Assembly (NCBI GenBank): GCA_943913655.1
Contig: CALTZA010000007.1
Location: forward strand, 9,490-73,489
Reading direction: 5' to 3'
Length of the DNA stretch: 64,000 bases
Source of the DNA: an uncultured Francisella sp.
Lineage (GTDB): Bacteria > Pseudomonadota > Gammaproteobacteria > Burkholderiales > Neisseriaceae
Every line of letters starts with the position of its first letter. The stretch's first letter is position 1. Under the pieces are notes generated by a model. That model did no database searches, was not told the origin of the DNA, and saw only the letters and a program-made list of their open reading frames with translations. A program made the translations under genes and the position numbers. Of the stretch, positions 29,311 through 38,941 are shown piece after piece.

Positions 29311-30204
29311 TTAAGAAAACTCTTTTTTTAAAGGCAGTGACAAAGGGGCTTTGGTCTTTTTTTCTAGAAAGTAACCACGGATTTTTTCAATTGCTTTGCT
29401 TTCAATTTGGCGAATTCGCTCAGCTGAGACGTGATATTTGATTGCAAGATCATGTAAAGTGGCACTGTTTTCTTGTAGCCAGCGGCTTTGCAGTATATCT
29501 TTACTGCGCTCATCAAGTTGACTTAGTGCATTTTGCAGTTCCACAGTTTGTAGCTGCTCATCATCCTTGGCTTGGAGGAGTTTTTCTGGCTCATTACTTT
29601 CATCGGCTAGCCAGTCGATAGGAGCAAACTGGTCATCCTCCTCATTGTCGCGTACCAAACTTATATCCCTACCACTCATACGTTCTTCCATTTCATAAAC
29701 ATCTTTTAATTTAACACCCAAGTCATCGGCAATTTTTTGCGCTTTTTGTTGTGTTAATACATGACTACTTTTTTTCATGCTACGTAAATTAAAAAAAAGT
29801 TTTCTTTGCGGTTTTGTTGTGGCTACGCGAACTTCGCGCCAATTGCGCAATACAAACTCGTGAATTTCTGCTTTGATCCAATGGATGGCAAAAGAGGCAA
29901 GATGAACACCTCGACCAGGATCAAAGCGTTTGACTGCTTTCATTAGGCCGATATTACCTTCCTGAATTAAATCAGCTTGACTTAATCCATATCCATCATA
30001 TCCTCTGGCAATGGACACTACTAAACGCAAATGGGCAAGAATTAATTTTTTTGCTGCTGCCAAATCTCCTTCATTAACCAGTCTCTCAGCCAAAGATTTT
30101 TCTTCTTCTGGACTTAGTAAAGGAATCGAGTTAACTGTCTGAATATATTGAGCTAGACTACCATGACCTGTTAAAACAGGTAAATTTAAATTTTCATTTT
30201 TCAT
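29311..30204 (-). CDS. rpoH: RNA polymerase heat-shock sigma factor RpoH (sigma-32)
   Basis: Directs transcription of chaperone and protease genes such as clpB. Region 2 contains LRLVVSIARGYDGYGLSQADLIQEGNIGLMKAVKRFDPGRGVHLASFAIHWIKAEIHEFVLRNWR in three parts. The RpoH-specific box QRKLFFNLR lies near residue 133, which separates it from RpoD and RpoS. Region 4 ends with the helix-turn-helix LHDLAIKYHVSAERIRQIESKAIEKI. Length is 297 residues. A GGAG site precedes the ATG. The roughly 90-nt T-rich leader could fold, but a thermometer structure was not modelled. Confidence 0.96.
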   Translation of the reverse strand: MKNENLNLPVLTGHGSLAQYIQTVNSIPLLSPEEEKSLAERLVNEGDLAAAKKLILAHLRLVVSIARGYDGYGLSQADLIQEGNIGLMKAVKRFDPGRGVHLASFAIHWIKAEIHEFVLRNWREVRVATTKPQRKLFFNLRSMKKSSHVLTQQKAQKIADDLGVKLKDVYEMEERMSGRDISLVRDNEEDDQFAPIDWLADESNEPEKLLQAKDDEQLQTVELQNALSQLDERSKDILQSRWLQENSATLHDLAIKYHVSAERIRQIESKAIEKIRGYFLEKKTKAPLSLPLKKEFS

Positions 30205-30297
30205 GGTAAACTGCTCCTCTATGATATAAATATGCGAAAAAATAAATGATTTTAACTCCTCAAAGAATCAAAAATTTAATTAAAATTAAGTTTCTTA

Positions 30298-30303
30298 ATT
30301 ATA
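30298..30303 (-). promoter_or_regulatory. Candidate -10 box before rpoH
   Basis: The minus strand reads TATAAT about 95 nt upstream of the rpoH start, in the gap between dsbD and rpoH. No good -35 box is present at the usual distance. It would give a long untranslated leader, as in other rpoH genes. Confidence 0.3.
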
Positions 30304-30341
30304 ATACGGGCTCAAAAGCAAGACAGTAAAAATAATTTGGA

Positions 30342-32195
30342 TTAAAAATTCTTTTCTTTTTTTAGCCAATTTAAAAATTCCTTGGCTGATTTGCTGCCAA
30401 TCAAAGAATTGCCATAGTAATTAGGCGCTTTGATTACTAAAAAAGCAGGCGGCGCATAAAGATGAAAATGCCTTAAAAAAGTACGGTGCGCTTGAGTATT
30501 TTCGGTCATATCAAGTTGTAAGAATAGTCCTTTATTTAATTCTTGTTGTACCTGTGGATCGGAAAAAGTATATTTTTCCATCTCTCTACATGCTTGACAC
30601 CAAGCTGCATAAAAATCCAGATAAATAGGTCTACTAGGATGACTTTTCAATTCTTGTTTAATGCGAGTGAGTAAATCATTAGGATCCGTATAACGTACTA
30701 TCCTAGCTTTATCTGAAAAAACTTGGTGTGTTAAGGCTAAAAATACATTTAAGGATGAGTTTTGCTGCTTATAATAATTCCAATTTAGCAGGACAACTGT
30801 ACCTAGACAGGCAAAAGAAAGTGTCAAATAACTTATTTTACCCCACAACGTGGTGGCAGGATAGTAGAAAAAAATGGCAAGGGGCAGTAAAAATAACAGA
30901 CTATACAAGTATAGTAGTACAATAGCTGGTAAAAAGGCACTCGTCAAATACACAGCAACAACTAATAAAATCACCCCCAAAAGTCGTTTGATCATAACCA
31001 TCCAATGACCCGCTTGGGGGAGAAAACGACTGCCAATTAAGCTAAATAGAATGAAAGGTAGGCCCAAGCCAATACCCATGGTATAAAGTGCTAAGCTGCC
31101 AAACAAGACATCTTGGCTAGTGCCGATATAAGCTAAAGCAAAAGCAAGAGGGGGTGCAACGCATGGACCAATGACTAAAGCAGACAGTGCCCCCATCAAA
31201 AATATTGTGAGCAAGTGAAAGCGCGTATGAATGTGCACATTTTGAAACTTATTTTGCCAGCTACCGGGTAATTGGAGATGAAACACATCAAACATCGCCA
31301 GAGCAAGAATAATAATAAGCAAGCTGGCTGGAAAAATAAAAATAGGCCGTTGTAAATAAGCGTTCAATAATACGCCGCTAATAGCAGCGATGATACCTAA
31401 TATCATATAACTGACAGCAATTCCTTGTACATAAAAGAAAGTTGACAAAAAAGCGTGTCTTTTATCATTTGTTCCCTGTTGATAGAGAATAACAGAAGAG
31501 ATAACAGGGATCATAGGATACATGCAAGCGGTAAGACTCATCGCTAATCCAGCCAATAAGAAGAATAATAAACTCCTTAATAAATGCTTTTGATCTATTA
31601 GTGAAGAACTGTGAGATATTGATTTTGCTGGTACTAAAAAGAAATCAGCATTTTTTTGCCCAGAATAAGGTTGCGTTGTTGTCTGTAAAATCTCAGTGCG
31701 TAAATCTCCTTGGTCTATATTTGTTAATCTCAGTGGTGACTCCGACTCTACTTTATATTTTGTGATCGTGTAAAAACGCGTATACGGTGGATAACACACA
31801 CCGATATCAGCACAACCACGGGAAACTACTTTTAATCGAAAAGGAAATTGTTGTTTACGGATAGGCAAATCGATAGAAGCTGTGTGTCGGAAAATAGCCT
31901 GTTTCCCAAAGAATTCATCTTGATGTATCTGTGCTTGACTGAAAGATGGTTTACCAATGAGTCCTTCAGGATTAGAAGCAAAAGTAAATTGATCGCGATA
32001 CAAATAATAACCCGGAGCCAGTTGGTAGCTTAATCTGAGTGTATGTTGATCTGTTTTATTGACAACCAAAGAAAAAGCTCTCTCGGGAGGCAAAGCTTGC
32101 GGAAGCGCCAGTGTAATACTGCTTAGAAAAAAAAACCACAAGCAAAAAAATCCACGATATATTTGAGCTATGGGTTGATAGATCTTAGTTAGCAT
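30342..32195 (-). CDS. dsbD: Thiol:disulfide interchange protein DsbD
   Basis: Moves electrons from cytoplasmic thioredoxin across the inner membrane to periplasmic DsbC and other partners. All three modules are present. After a signal peptide, the N-terminal periplasmic domain has its redox pair in CADIGVC near residues 127-133. The membrane domain of eight helices has cysteines in LTACMYPMIPV and GPCVAPPLAF. The C-terminal thioredoxin domain has AAWCQACREMEKYTF near residue 533. At 617 residues it is close to the normal length. It lies 9 nt after folE2, so the two are probably cotranscribed. Confidence 0.96.
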   Translation of the reverse strand: MLTKIYQPIAQIYRGFFCLWFFFLSSITLALPQALPPERAFSLVVNKTDQHTLRLSYQLAPGYYLYRDQFTFASNPEGLIGKPSFSQAQIHQDEFFGKQAIFRHTASIDLPIRKQQFPFRLKVVSRGCADIGVCYPPYTRFYTITKYKVESESPLRLTNIDQGDLRTEILQTTTQPYSGQKNADFFLVPAKSISHSSSLIDQKHLLRSLLFFLLAGLAMSLTACMYPMIPVISSVILYQQGTNDKRHAFLSTFFYVQGIAVSYMILGIIAAISGVLLNAYLQRPIFIFPASLLIIILALAMFDVFHLQLPGSWQNKFQNVHIHTRFHLLTIFLMGALSALVIGPCVAPPLAFALAYIGTSQDVLFGSLALYTMGIGLGLPFILFSLIGSRFLPQAGHWMVMIKRLLGVILLVVAVYLTSAFLPAIVLLYLYSLLFLLPLAIFFYYPATTLWGKISYLTLSFACLGTVVLLNWNYYKQQNSSLNVFLALTHQVFSDKARIVRYTDPNDLLTRIKQELKSHPSRPIYLDFYAAWCQACREMEKYTFSDPQVQQELNKGLFLQLDMTENTQAHRTFLRHFHLYAPPAFLVIKAPNYYGNSLIGSKSAKEFLNWLKKEKNF

Positions 32196-32204
32196 TGCTT
32201 CTCT

Positions 32205-32981
32205 CTAAAAGATAATTTCCGCATAAGCAGCATGATTATGGATTGATTCAATATTTTCCGTTGATACACGAAAATGTTTGATATTACTGATTTGTCTCAG
32301 TTTGCTATAAGCATCTCGTACAATATCTTCTGCAAATTTTGCATGATTATAAGCAAATTCTGTAACGTATTTTTCATCTTCACGTTTTAAAACGCTATAA
32401 AGACTGCAAGAAGCACTTTCTTCTGCTGTTTGAATAAGTATTTCAGGAGCAAAGTCTTTTTCATACTCAGCTTCAATGGTTAAAATCGAGCGCTGGTTAT
32501 GCGCACCATAATCGGAAATCTGCTTAGAGCAGGGACATAAAGAAGTAACAGGTACTTTTACTTGAAGAATTTGTCTGATATTTCCTTGCTCGGCAATTGT
32601 TCGATAGCAAATGCGATAATCCATGAGACCGAGTTGCTTGGTCACAGGAGCCTGTTTTTTAATAAAAAAAGGGGCTTTTAGAATTACTTCAGCAGAGTGT
32701 GTATTTAATCGTTCAAGAATAGCTTGGGTTAATAGTCTCATCATATGTGAGTCAACAGGAATATTGGTATGCTCATGAATCAAACTAATAAAGCGTGACA
32801 TGTGGGTTCCGCGATATTGTCTACTTAAAAAACCATACATACTTATTGAGGCAACGCTGGACTGCATTCCTGAGGATATAGAATGCAGTTGTACCGGGGT
32901 ATGAAAATCTTTGATGCCGACGCGAGTGATGTCTATGTTTCTACTATCAAAAGAATTTTGAGTATCATGCAATTTGCTCAT
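32205..32981 (-). CDS. folE2: GTP cyclohydrolase FolE2 (type IB)
   Basis: Opens GTP to dihydroneopterin triphosphate, the first step of folate synthesis. This is the FolE2 family, which works without zinc and uses other divalent metals. The metal-site cysteine lies in VPVTSLCPCSKQISDYGAHN near residue 146, with the nearby histidine in GAHNQRS, and later elements include SASCSLYSVLKREDEKYVTE and YNHAKFAEDIVRD. Length of 258 residues is typical. It stands first in a pair with dsbD. No Zur-like operator was recognised upstream. Confidence 0.94.
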   Translation of the reverse strand: MSKLHDTQNSFDSRNIDITRVGIKDFHTPVQLHSISSGMQSSVASISMYGFLSRQYRGTHMSRFISLIHEHTNIPVDSHMMRLLTQAILERLNTHSAEVILKAPFFIKKQAPVTKQLGLMDYRICYRTIAEQGNIRQILQVKVPVTSLCPCSKQISDYGAHNQRSILTIEAEYEKDFAPEILIQTAEESASCSLYSVLKREDEKYVTEFAYNHAKFAEDIVRDAYSKLRQISNIKHFRVSTENIESIHNHAAYAEIIF

Positions 32982-33034
32982 TTAATTCCTTAAACTAATT
33001 GACCTTTATGCTAAGAGTGTCACAGTAATTGTTG

Positions 33035-35359
33035 TTAGAATAAACTATCAAGACTATTAGATTGAGAATTTGCTGTTGAGTCTTTTACTTGTGATTTAGA
33101 TGAAGTATCAAGGTTAGAAGATCTAGAATCATCAGAAGAATCATTATCAATAGTAGGTTTACCACTAATAGAATAGTAGCCTTTATTATTAATAACATTC
33201 TTAGGTGGCTGTGGTACCTGGATTGGTATCCCTCTTAGCGCAACTCGCATATAATCCATCCATACCGGAAGGGCAACTCGTCCTCCATACCCCATACTAC
33301 CCATACTTTTAGGGTGATCAAATCCAATATAAACAGCTGTAACTAATTTCGTGTTAAAGCCTACAAACCAGGCATCTTTTTGATTGTTAGTAGTGCCAGT
33401 TTTACCAGCGATATCACTGCGGCCTAATGCTAACGCAGCTCGACCAGTTCCATATTGAATAACATCTTGCAACATTTTATACATAATAAAGGCGTTCTTT
33501 GGATCAATAGTGCGTGGTGCACTAATCCCTGCTACCAATGGTTGTGTACGTGCAATCAGCTGCCCTTTATCATTATAAATACGATCTATAATATAAGGCT
33601 CGATTAAATAGCCCCCGTTAGCAAATACACTATATCCCCGCGCCATTTGTAGCGGAGTTGCTTGACCAGAGCCCAATACCATGGTTAAGTCTTTGGGGAT
33701 ATTTTTAGCAGGAAAGCCAAAACGCTGTACATAGCTACGGGCATAATCGACACCAATGGCATGTAATACTTTTACTGCTACCACATTACGAGATCGGTAT
33801 AAGGCTTCGCGAATCGTGATAGGGCCTGCATAACTACCCCCTGAATTTTTAGGTGAGTAGCGGCCGAATTTGACGGGTGCATCATTAACAATAGTTCCAG
33901 GTGTATATCCTTTTTCAATAGCTGCGGAGTATACAAAAGGTTTAAAAGTAGAACCTGGTTGGCGTATTGACTGAATAGCACGGTTAAACTGTTGCGCAAA
34001 AAAATTAAAACCACCGACAATAGCTTTAATTGCCCCGGTACGAGGATCAAGTGAAACAATGCCTCCTTCTAATTCGGGTGCTTGGGTAATGCTCCAGCTC
34101 CCTTTGGAGTAATAAAGCCTTAAAATTGATCCTACTTTAACTGCTTTAGATCCTTTGCTAAGGTTATTAATAAAATTTGCAACAAAATTGAGTTTAGCCC
34201 CAGTTAAGACTATGGGATCTTTGCGAGACTCAGCTAGTAACTTTAAACGATCATGACTGGCTTTAATGACGATTGCTGGGATTTGCTGTTGAACAGTATG
34301 GTGATTAGCAAGATAACTAAGCGCAATGTCTTTAATATTGTACTTCGCTTTATTTAGAGGATAAGTCGCTTCAGGGCCACGAAAAACGCCTTTGGGGCTG
34401 TTTTTAAGTAAAGTTTTCTGCAAGGCTAAAGTGGCAGCTTTTTGTTGTTTTACAGTGACTGTAGTGTAAACGCGAAAACCTGAGCGGTAAATGGCATCGC
34501 CATAACGATCATGAAGTTGTCTTCGTACCATTTCTGCAACATAAAGAGAATTTTCATCAACATTTTCTTCTATTTTCTGTCTATTGAAAACGAGTTGCTC
34601 TTGGGCAGCTTGCTTATAGATATCAGGAGTAATCCAACCTTCTTTTAACATATTTTTCAGTACATAAAGCTGCCTTGATTTTGCCCGTCTGGGGTTTGTA
34701 ACTGGATTAAAAGTAGAAGGGGCTTTGGGCAAACCGGCAAGCATTGCTGCTTCTGCAACGTCTAACTCTTTTACTGGCTTATTAAAATAGGCTATTGAAG
34801 CAGCGGCAAAACCATAACTACGTAACCCCAAGTAAATTTGATTAAAATACAATTCCAAGATCTTATCTTTAGATAGGTTCATCTCAATTTTAAGTGCTAA
34901 TAGGATTTCATAGAACTTTCGTCTAAAAGTACGTTCGTTGCTTAGGAAAAAGTTTTTAGCTACTTGTTGCGTAATAGTACTTGCGCCTTGTTCCACACCA
35001 CCTGCCACTAAATTAGCAAAAAATGCACGGGCGATGCCAGTGACATCTACTCCTTTATGACGATAGAATTTTCTATCTTCTGCAGCTAAAACAGCGTATT
35101 TTAGTATATCAGGAAAGTCTTCTATTTTGGTAAAGGTACGTTTTTCGATTCCATATTCACCGATTAAGACATTATCTCGTGAATATACTTTCATTGGTAG
35201 ACTTGGCTCATAATGGGTGACACGCTGTAAACTAGGTAAACGTGGGAAAGTAAATACGATAGCAATTAATACCATACCAATAATTAATAAAAAAAGGCTA
35301 AGGATTAATAAGATCGTGCTATAAACAATCTTTCTGTGGCTATTTTGGCTTTTACTCAT
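33035..35359 (-). CDS. mrcA: Penicillin-binding protein 1A
   Basis: A bifunctional peptidoglycan polymerase anchored in the inner membrane by one N-terminal helix (residues about 10-33). The glycosyltransferase (GT51) domain shows AAEDRKFYRHKGVD near residue 92 and GASTITQQVAKNFFLS near residue 128. The transpeptidase domain has SxxK in PGSTFKPFVY near residue 470, SRN in LYRSRNVVAVK, and KTGT in AGKTGTTNNQKDAWFVGF near residue 652. The last 50 residues are Ser/Asp-rich and disordered. It is divergent from pilM, a conserved arrangement in beta- and gammaproteobacteria (ponA-pilM). Confidence 0.96.
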   Translation of the reverse strand: MSKSQNSHRKIVYSTILLILSLFLLIIGMVLIAIVFTFPRLPSLQRVTHYEPSLPMKVYSRDNVLIGEYGIEKRTFTKIEDFPDILKYAVLAAEDRKFYRHKGVDVTGIARAFFANLVAGGVEQGASTITQQVAKNFFLSNERTFRRKFYEILLALKIEMNLSKDKILELYFNQIYLGLRSYGFAAASIAYFNKPVKELDVAEAAMLAGLPKAPSTFNPVTNPRRAKSRQLYVLKNMLKEGWITPDIYKQAAQEQLVFNRQKIEENVDENSLYVAEMVRRQLHDRYGDAIYRSGFRVYTTVTVKQQKAATLALQKTLLKNSPKGVFRGPEATYPLNKAKYNIKDIALSYLANHHTVQQQIPAIVIKASHDRLKLLAESRKDPIVLTGAKLNFVANFINNLSKGSKAVKVGSILRLYYSKGSWSITQAPELEGGIVSLDPRTGAIKAIVGGFNFFAQQFNRAIQSIRQPGSTFKPFVYSAAIEKGYTPGTIVNDAPVKFGRYSPKNSGGSYAGPITIREALYRSRNVVAVKVLHAIGVDYARSYVQRFGFPAKNIPKDLTMVLGSGQATPLQMARGYSVFANGGYLIEPYIIDRIYNDKGQLIARTQPLVAGISAPRTIDPKNAFIMYKMLQDVIQYGTGRAALALGRSDIAGKTGTTNNQKDAWFVGFNTKLVTAVYIGFDHPKSMGSMGYGGRVALPVWMDYMRVALRGIPIQVPQPPKNVINNKGYYSISGKPTIDNDSSDDSRSSNLDTSSKSQVKDSTANSQSNSLDSLF

Positions 35360-35770
35360 GAGCGCTTCATTTTATTATGGGATTAAATTGTAGCGATTAT
35401 CAATGTCTTTAACACGCTACAGCCATCGGCTTCAACAACAGTGCAGATTTAGAAATTATATCTGATTCAAGCTTGCTTTAAAATAAATAATAAAAATACT
35501 AATTTTGATTGACAGGTATCCTGCTTTGATGCAAGCTATTAACTAGTTCAGGAAATGAGAGTGACAACGATTTTTAGATTTGGGCGCTTATTTGATAAGT
35601 GTTAGTTACAGTGTAAAGTATATTTTGAAGTCATTAAACAAGATTTTGAGTCTAACAGGAAATCATGATAGCAATGTATACTCTTGGCAATGGTTGTTTT
35701 GTTAGCTTTGCTCAACCCAATTTTAAGTAATTATAGAATTAAGATATTTTTTGGGTCAAAAAGGAAAAAT
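35360..35770 (+). promoter_or_regulatory. Divergent intergenic region between mrcA and pilM
   Basis: About 410 nt that must hold promoters for both mrcA and the pil operon. A TTGACA hexamer at 35509-35514 on the plus strand has no good -10 partner at 16-18 nt. No tandem repeat, RNA gene or operator was recognised. An open frame continues upstream from pilM to 35684 but has no ribosome site and is treated as non-coding. Confidence 0.4.
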
Positions 35771-36910
35771 ATGACTACTAAAGCCTTAAGTTCAAGCATT
35801 AGTGCTGTTTTACGTAAGCAGTGGATTCGTTTTAAACATTCTATGACTGGTCCTACTACTAGAGGTTATGAGAGTCACTCTGTGGGTGTGCTATTTGATT
35901 CCTCTTGTATCTCTTATGTGATGTTGGAAATGATCGGCCGAGAAGTAGTATTAAATTCTTATAAAACACTGGTTTTAGATAAGAATATCGTTAATCATGC
36001 TGGAAAAATTATCGATATGGACAAACTTGCCTATGGTTTTATTGATTTATCTAGCTCATTCATTCACAACACCAACCGCATTGTAACTTCTCTACCAACT
36101 CAGTCGATGATTACGATGGAGTATTTTGACTTTGATCCTAAGAGTCAAAATGATCTAGAAGAAGAAGCAGAGTTCAGAGCAAAGAAAATGAATCAGTTAG
36201 ATGATATTTTGTTCGACTATTCTTTAAAAAATGGTGACTCGATAAAAAATAATGTTTTTTTAGCTGTTACCAAGAAAGATGAAGTGGAAGCAAGACAATA
36301 TTTGGCGGAGTTATGCGATTTAAACTTAAAATATCTCGATCCATGGCCCGTAGCCTGTATCAACGCTTTTTCTTACTGGATCAATCAAGAAATACCTGAA
36401 TTGGAAAAAGAAATTATTTCTATTTTTGATATCGGCTATTCTTCTACTAATGTTGTTTTAGCCAAGACAGGAAGACTACTTTACACTGATAAAATCAATA
36501 TGGGCATCGAGAACTTATTGCAAGAGATTCCTGAATATCATGAGTTAAGCAGAGAAAAAGTTTTTTCTTTATTACATCAAGATATTGATCTATCTTCATA
36601 TGCGGACTATATAGATGGCGTCCGTAATCGGCTAGTTCAAGAGATTAAACGTTCTATTCGACTATTTGATGCACAATCTACTACTGAAATTTCTGAACAA
36701 GACGAAGTAACACATATTTTGCTTACTGGCTTAGGTGCTAAAGTATTTGATATAAAAGAACCTTTGAACGCAGCCACTCCCGCTGATATGGCCGTATCGG
36801 TTGTTAATCCAGTTGAAAGTGTGCAAAGTGGTCGTGAATCACCACAGTTTGCCTTTGATGCATATGAGTTGACGGTAGCATTTGGTTTAGCCTTAAGAGG
36901 TTTCTTATGA
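35771..36910 (+). CDS. pilM: Type IV pilus inner-membrane platform protein PilM
   Basis: An actin-like cytoplasmic ATP-binding protein that holds the pilus alignment subcomplex through PilN. The start at 35771 (MTTKALSSSISAVL) follows an AAGGAAAA ribosome site. The actin fold is recognisable by SVGVLFDSSCISYVML in the first phosphate loop, DLEEEAEFRAKKMNQL near residue 130, IISIFDIGYSSTNVVLAK near residue 215, and ILLTGLGAKVFD near residue 320. The N-terminal extension of about 35 basic residues before the fold is longer than in the Thermus and Pseudomonas forms. It is the first gene of pilMNOPQ and overlaps pilN by 4 nt. Confidence 0.92.
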   Translation: MTTKALSSSISAVLRKQWIRFKHSMTGPTTRGYESHSVGVLFDSSCISYVMLEMIGREVVLNSYKTLVLDKNIVNHAGKIIDMDKLAYGFIDLSSSFIHNTNRIVTSLPTQSMITMEYFDFDPKSQNDLEEEAEFRAKKMNQLDDILFDYSLKNGDSIKNNVFLAVTKKDEVEARQYLAELCDLNLKYLDPWPVACINAFSYWINQEIPELEKEIISIFDIGYSSTNVVLAKTGRLLYTDKINMGIENLLQEIPEYHELSREKVFSLLHQDIDLSSYADYIDGVRNRLVQEIKRSIRLFDAQSTTEISEQDEVTHILLTGLGAKVFDIKEPLNAATPADMAVSVVNPVESVQSGRESPQFAFDAYELTVAFGLALRGFL

Positions 36911-37512
36911 TTGAGTTCATCAAAGTTAATTTACTTCCGTACCGGGAGATGGCACGGCTAACAAAGAAAAAAGATCTTCGTAATTTTTTGTTTGCTGCTA
37001 TGGTCTTTGCAGTGCTTTTGAATGTTTTATTGTATTATGCATTCAGTCTGATTAATCATCATCAGGAAGAAAGAGTAACTAAAGTTCAAAATTATATAAC
37101 TTCTCTAGATAATAGCTTAAATGATTATAAACAGTTATATAAAGAAAAAAAACTCCTCATAAATGAGAGAATTATGTTGCTTGCCTTACAAAATAATCGC
37201 TACATAGTACCTCGTGTTTTAAATGAATTAGATGCAATTGTCCCTAAAGGAGTGCAGCTGATTAAAATTGTACAAGCAGTTAGTAAAAATAATGGGGATA
37301 ATCCTTTTGTTTATGAGATTTATGGTCAAGCAATTAGTGATAGTCGTGTCGCTCTTTTTCTCGATAGATTAAGTACATCTAGTATGTTTGATAGCAAACC
37401 GGTAATGAACGAGATTGTTACCGTCAATGGTTTGCAACATTTTAAAATTACCACTCAGATAGCAGCCTCAGCTATGCAGGTTTCTACTAATGAAAAATTC
37501 GATGATGAGTAA
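36907..37512 (+). CDS. pilN: Type IV pilus assembly protein PilN
   Basis: A bitopic inner-membrane protein that binds PilM with its short cytoplasmic tail and PilO with its periplasmic part. The N-terminal PilM-binding motif appears as KVNLLPYRE (consensus INLLPYR) at residues about 6-14. One transmembrane helix follows (residues about 28-48), then a coiled-coil stretch and a small ferredoxin-like domain (PKGVQLIKIVQAV). It is 201 residues long and overlaps pilM by 4 nt (ATGA), indicating translational coupling. Confidence 0.93.
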   Translation: MIEFIKVNLLPYREMARLTKKKDLRNFLFAAMVFAVLLNVLLYYAFSLINHHQEERVTKVQNYITSLDNSLNDYKQLYKEKKLLINERIMLLALQNNRYIVPRVLNELDAIVPKGVQLIKIVQAVSKNNGDNPFVYEIYGQAISDSRVALFLDRLSTSSMFDSKPVMNEIVTVNGLQHFKITTQIAASAMQVSTNEKFDDE

Positions 37513-37578
37513 GATAAATCAGATGATTCTGATAGCAAAGCGGATTAGTATTTTTAGAAATAGTCATAAGGAAAATTC

Positions 37579-38229
37579 ATGTATTACCCACCAAGTAAAG
37601 AAGATTTAGACGCTGTTAGTATTGATATTTCTGATTTTAATTTACATGATATATATTTATTGGATCGTAAATACCAGATCTGGATTGCTGTTGGTTTTGC
37701 GTTGATATTAAGCCTATTTCTTTATTGGTTGGTGGTTTCTGATTTACCATCTACAATATCTGATCAACAAGCAAAAGAGCAGGAGGCGCGTGCCAAATAC
37801 GTGAGTAACGCCAATAAGGTTGCACAGATGCCTCACTTAAAAAAAGAGATTCAGGAGATCAAAGAGTCTTACAATAATATATTGCATTTATTGCCCAACA
37901 GTTTTTCTGCTGCTGATTTTGTTGAACAGTTTTACCGAGCAGGGGCTAAAAATGGCTTACGCATCTCTGTTAATAAAAACTTACAGCTGCTAGAAGCAGG
38001 GCCGTTGCTTGTACGTTCTTATACTATTGAAGTGAACGGCACCTATTCACAGTTGGAAAAATTTTGCATGGATTTAGCTAAATTAGATAATTTAGTGGTG
38101 TTAAGTAATCTTCATTTGAGCAATGAGCATGTGGATGCAAACGCTGCTGATTTAGACAATCATAAGAAGAAAAGTGCAGATGTGCTCCATTTGTCGGTTG
38201 TTGCTAATACTTACCAAACTAAACAGTAA
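37579..38229 (+). CDS. pilO: Type IV pilus assembly protein PilO
   Basis: The partner of PilN in the inner-membrane alignment complex, 216 residues. A cytoplasmic head of about 33 residues precedes one transmembrane helix (IWIAVGFALILSLFLYWLVV), then a coiled coil (QQAKEQEARAKYVSNANKVA) and a ferredoxin-like domain with VEQFYRAGAKNGLRISVNK. A 66-nt gap after pilN contains an AAGGAAAA ribosome site but no terminator. Length and layout are normal. Confidence 0.92.
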   Translation: MYYPPSKEDLDAVSIDISDFNLHDIYLLDRKYQIWIAVGFALILSLFLYWLVVSDLPSTISDQQAKEQEARAKYVSNANKVAQMPHLKKEIQEIKESYNNILHLLPNSFSAADFVEQFYRAGAKNGLRISVNKNLQLLEAGPLLVRSYTIEVNGTYSQLEKFCMDLAKLDNLVVLSNLHLSNEHVDANAADLDNHKKKSADVLHLSVVANTYQTKQ

Positions 38230-38240
38230 AGAGATAGCGC

Positions 38241-38864
38241 ATGAAAACACGCAATCAGAAAAAGTTAAATTTGAAAAAATGTTTGTTCTGGATCAATTTG
38301 AGTTTTTTTTTGGTCGCCTGTGGTAATCAAGATAATATTGACAAATGGGCAAATGATATTAACTCACAGATGAAAGAAAAACATACAGCTCATGTTCGTC
38401 CGCCAAAGCAAGAGCCGGGATCCTATCAATCAAATTTTACATTGAAAGCACCTAGCCAGATTCCTCCTTTTAGCCCAGAAAAGTTAAAGTTATCTGATTT
38501 TCCTGGAGCAAGAGATGGAACCAGCGCACTTGAGAGGTATAGTTTAAATGAGTTGAAATATGTAGGTTATTTGCATTCAAGCTCAGGTAAAACTGTGAAA
38601 GGTTTTGTAAAAGCTGATAATCATGTTTATACAGTGCTAAAAGGTAGCCCTATTGGAAAAAATCACGGGCGGGTAGAAAACATTTATCCAAATGAACTAC
38701 TCATTAAAGAATTTTTTGAAAATTCAGAGGGAAGATGGGAAGCGCGAACAGTTAAAATAGATCTCAATCATCAAGGGGTGAGTGATGTGCTCACAGAAAA
38801 TAATAATACAGAGGGCCATGCCTCGCCGGAAATAGATGAAGAAGGCAATCAAGAAAATCGTTAG
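38241..38864 (+). CDS. pilP: Type IV pilus lipoprotein PilP
   Basis: Links the PilN/PilO platform to the PilQ secretin. The signal sequence ends in a lipobox LVAC with the cysteine near residue 27, so it is an inner-membrane lipoprotein. After a proline-rich linker, the beta-sandwich core shows YSLNELKYVGYLHSSSGKTV and VYTVLKGSPIGKNHGRVENI, both typical of PilP. The C-terminal 30 residues are acidic and asparagine-rich. It lies 11 nt after pilO. A 75-nt gap to pilQ shows no hairpin. Confidence 0.93.
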   Translation: MKTRNQKKLNLKKCLFWINLSFFLVACGNQDNIDKWANDINSQMKEKHTAHVRPPKQEPGSYQSNFTLKAPSQIPPFSPEKLKLSDFPGARDGTSALERYSLNELKYVGYLHSSSGKTVKGFVKADNHVYTVLKGSPIGKNHGRVENIYPNELLIKEFFENSEGRWEARTVKIDLNHQGVSDVLTENNNTEGHASPEIDEEGNQENR

Positions 38865-38941
38865 ACTTAATAATTTGTGTATTGATTTAGCTAAATAGTA
38901 AATGATGACTGTAGTAACTTTGATAAATTAAGGGTGATGTG

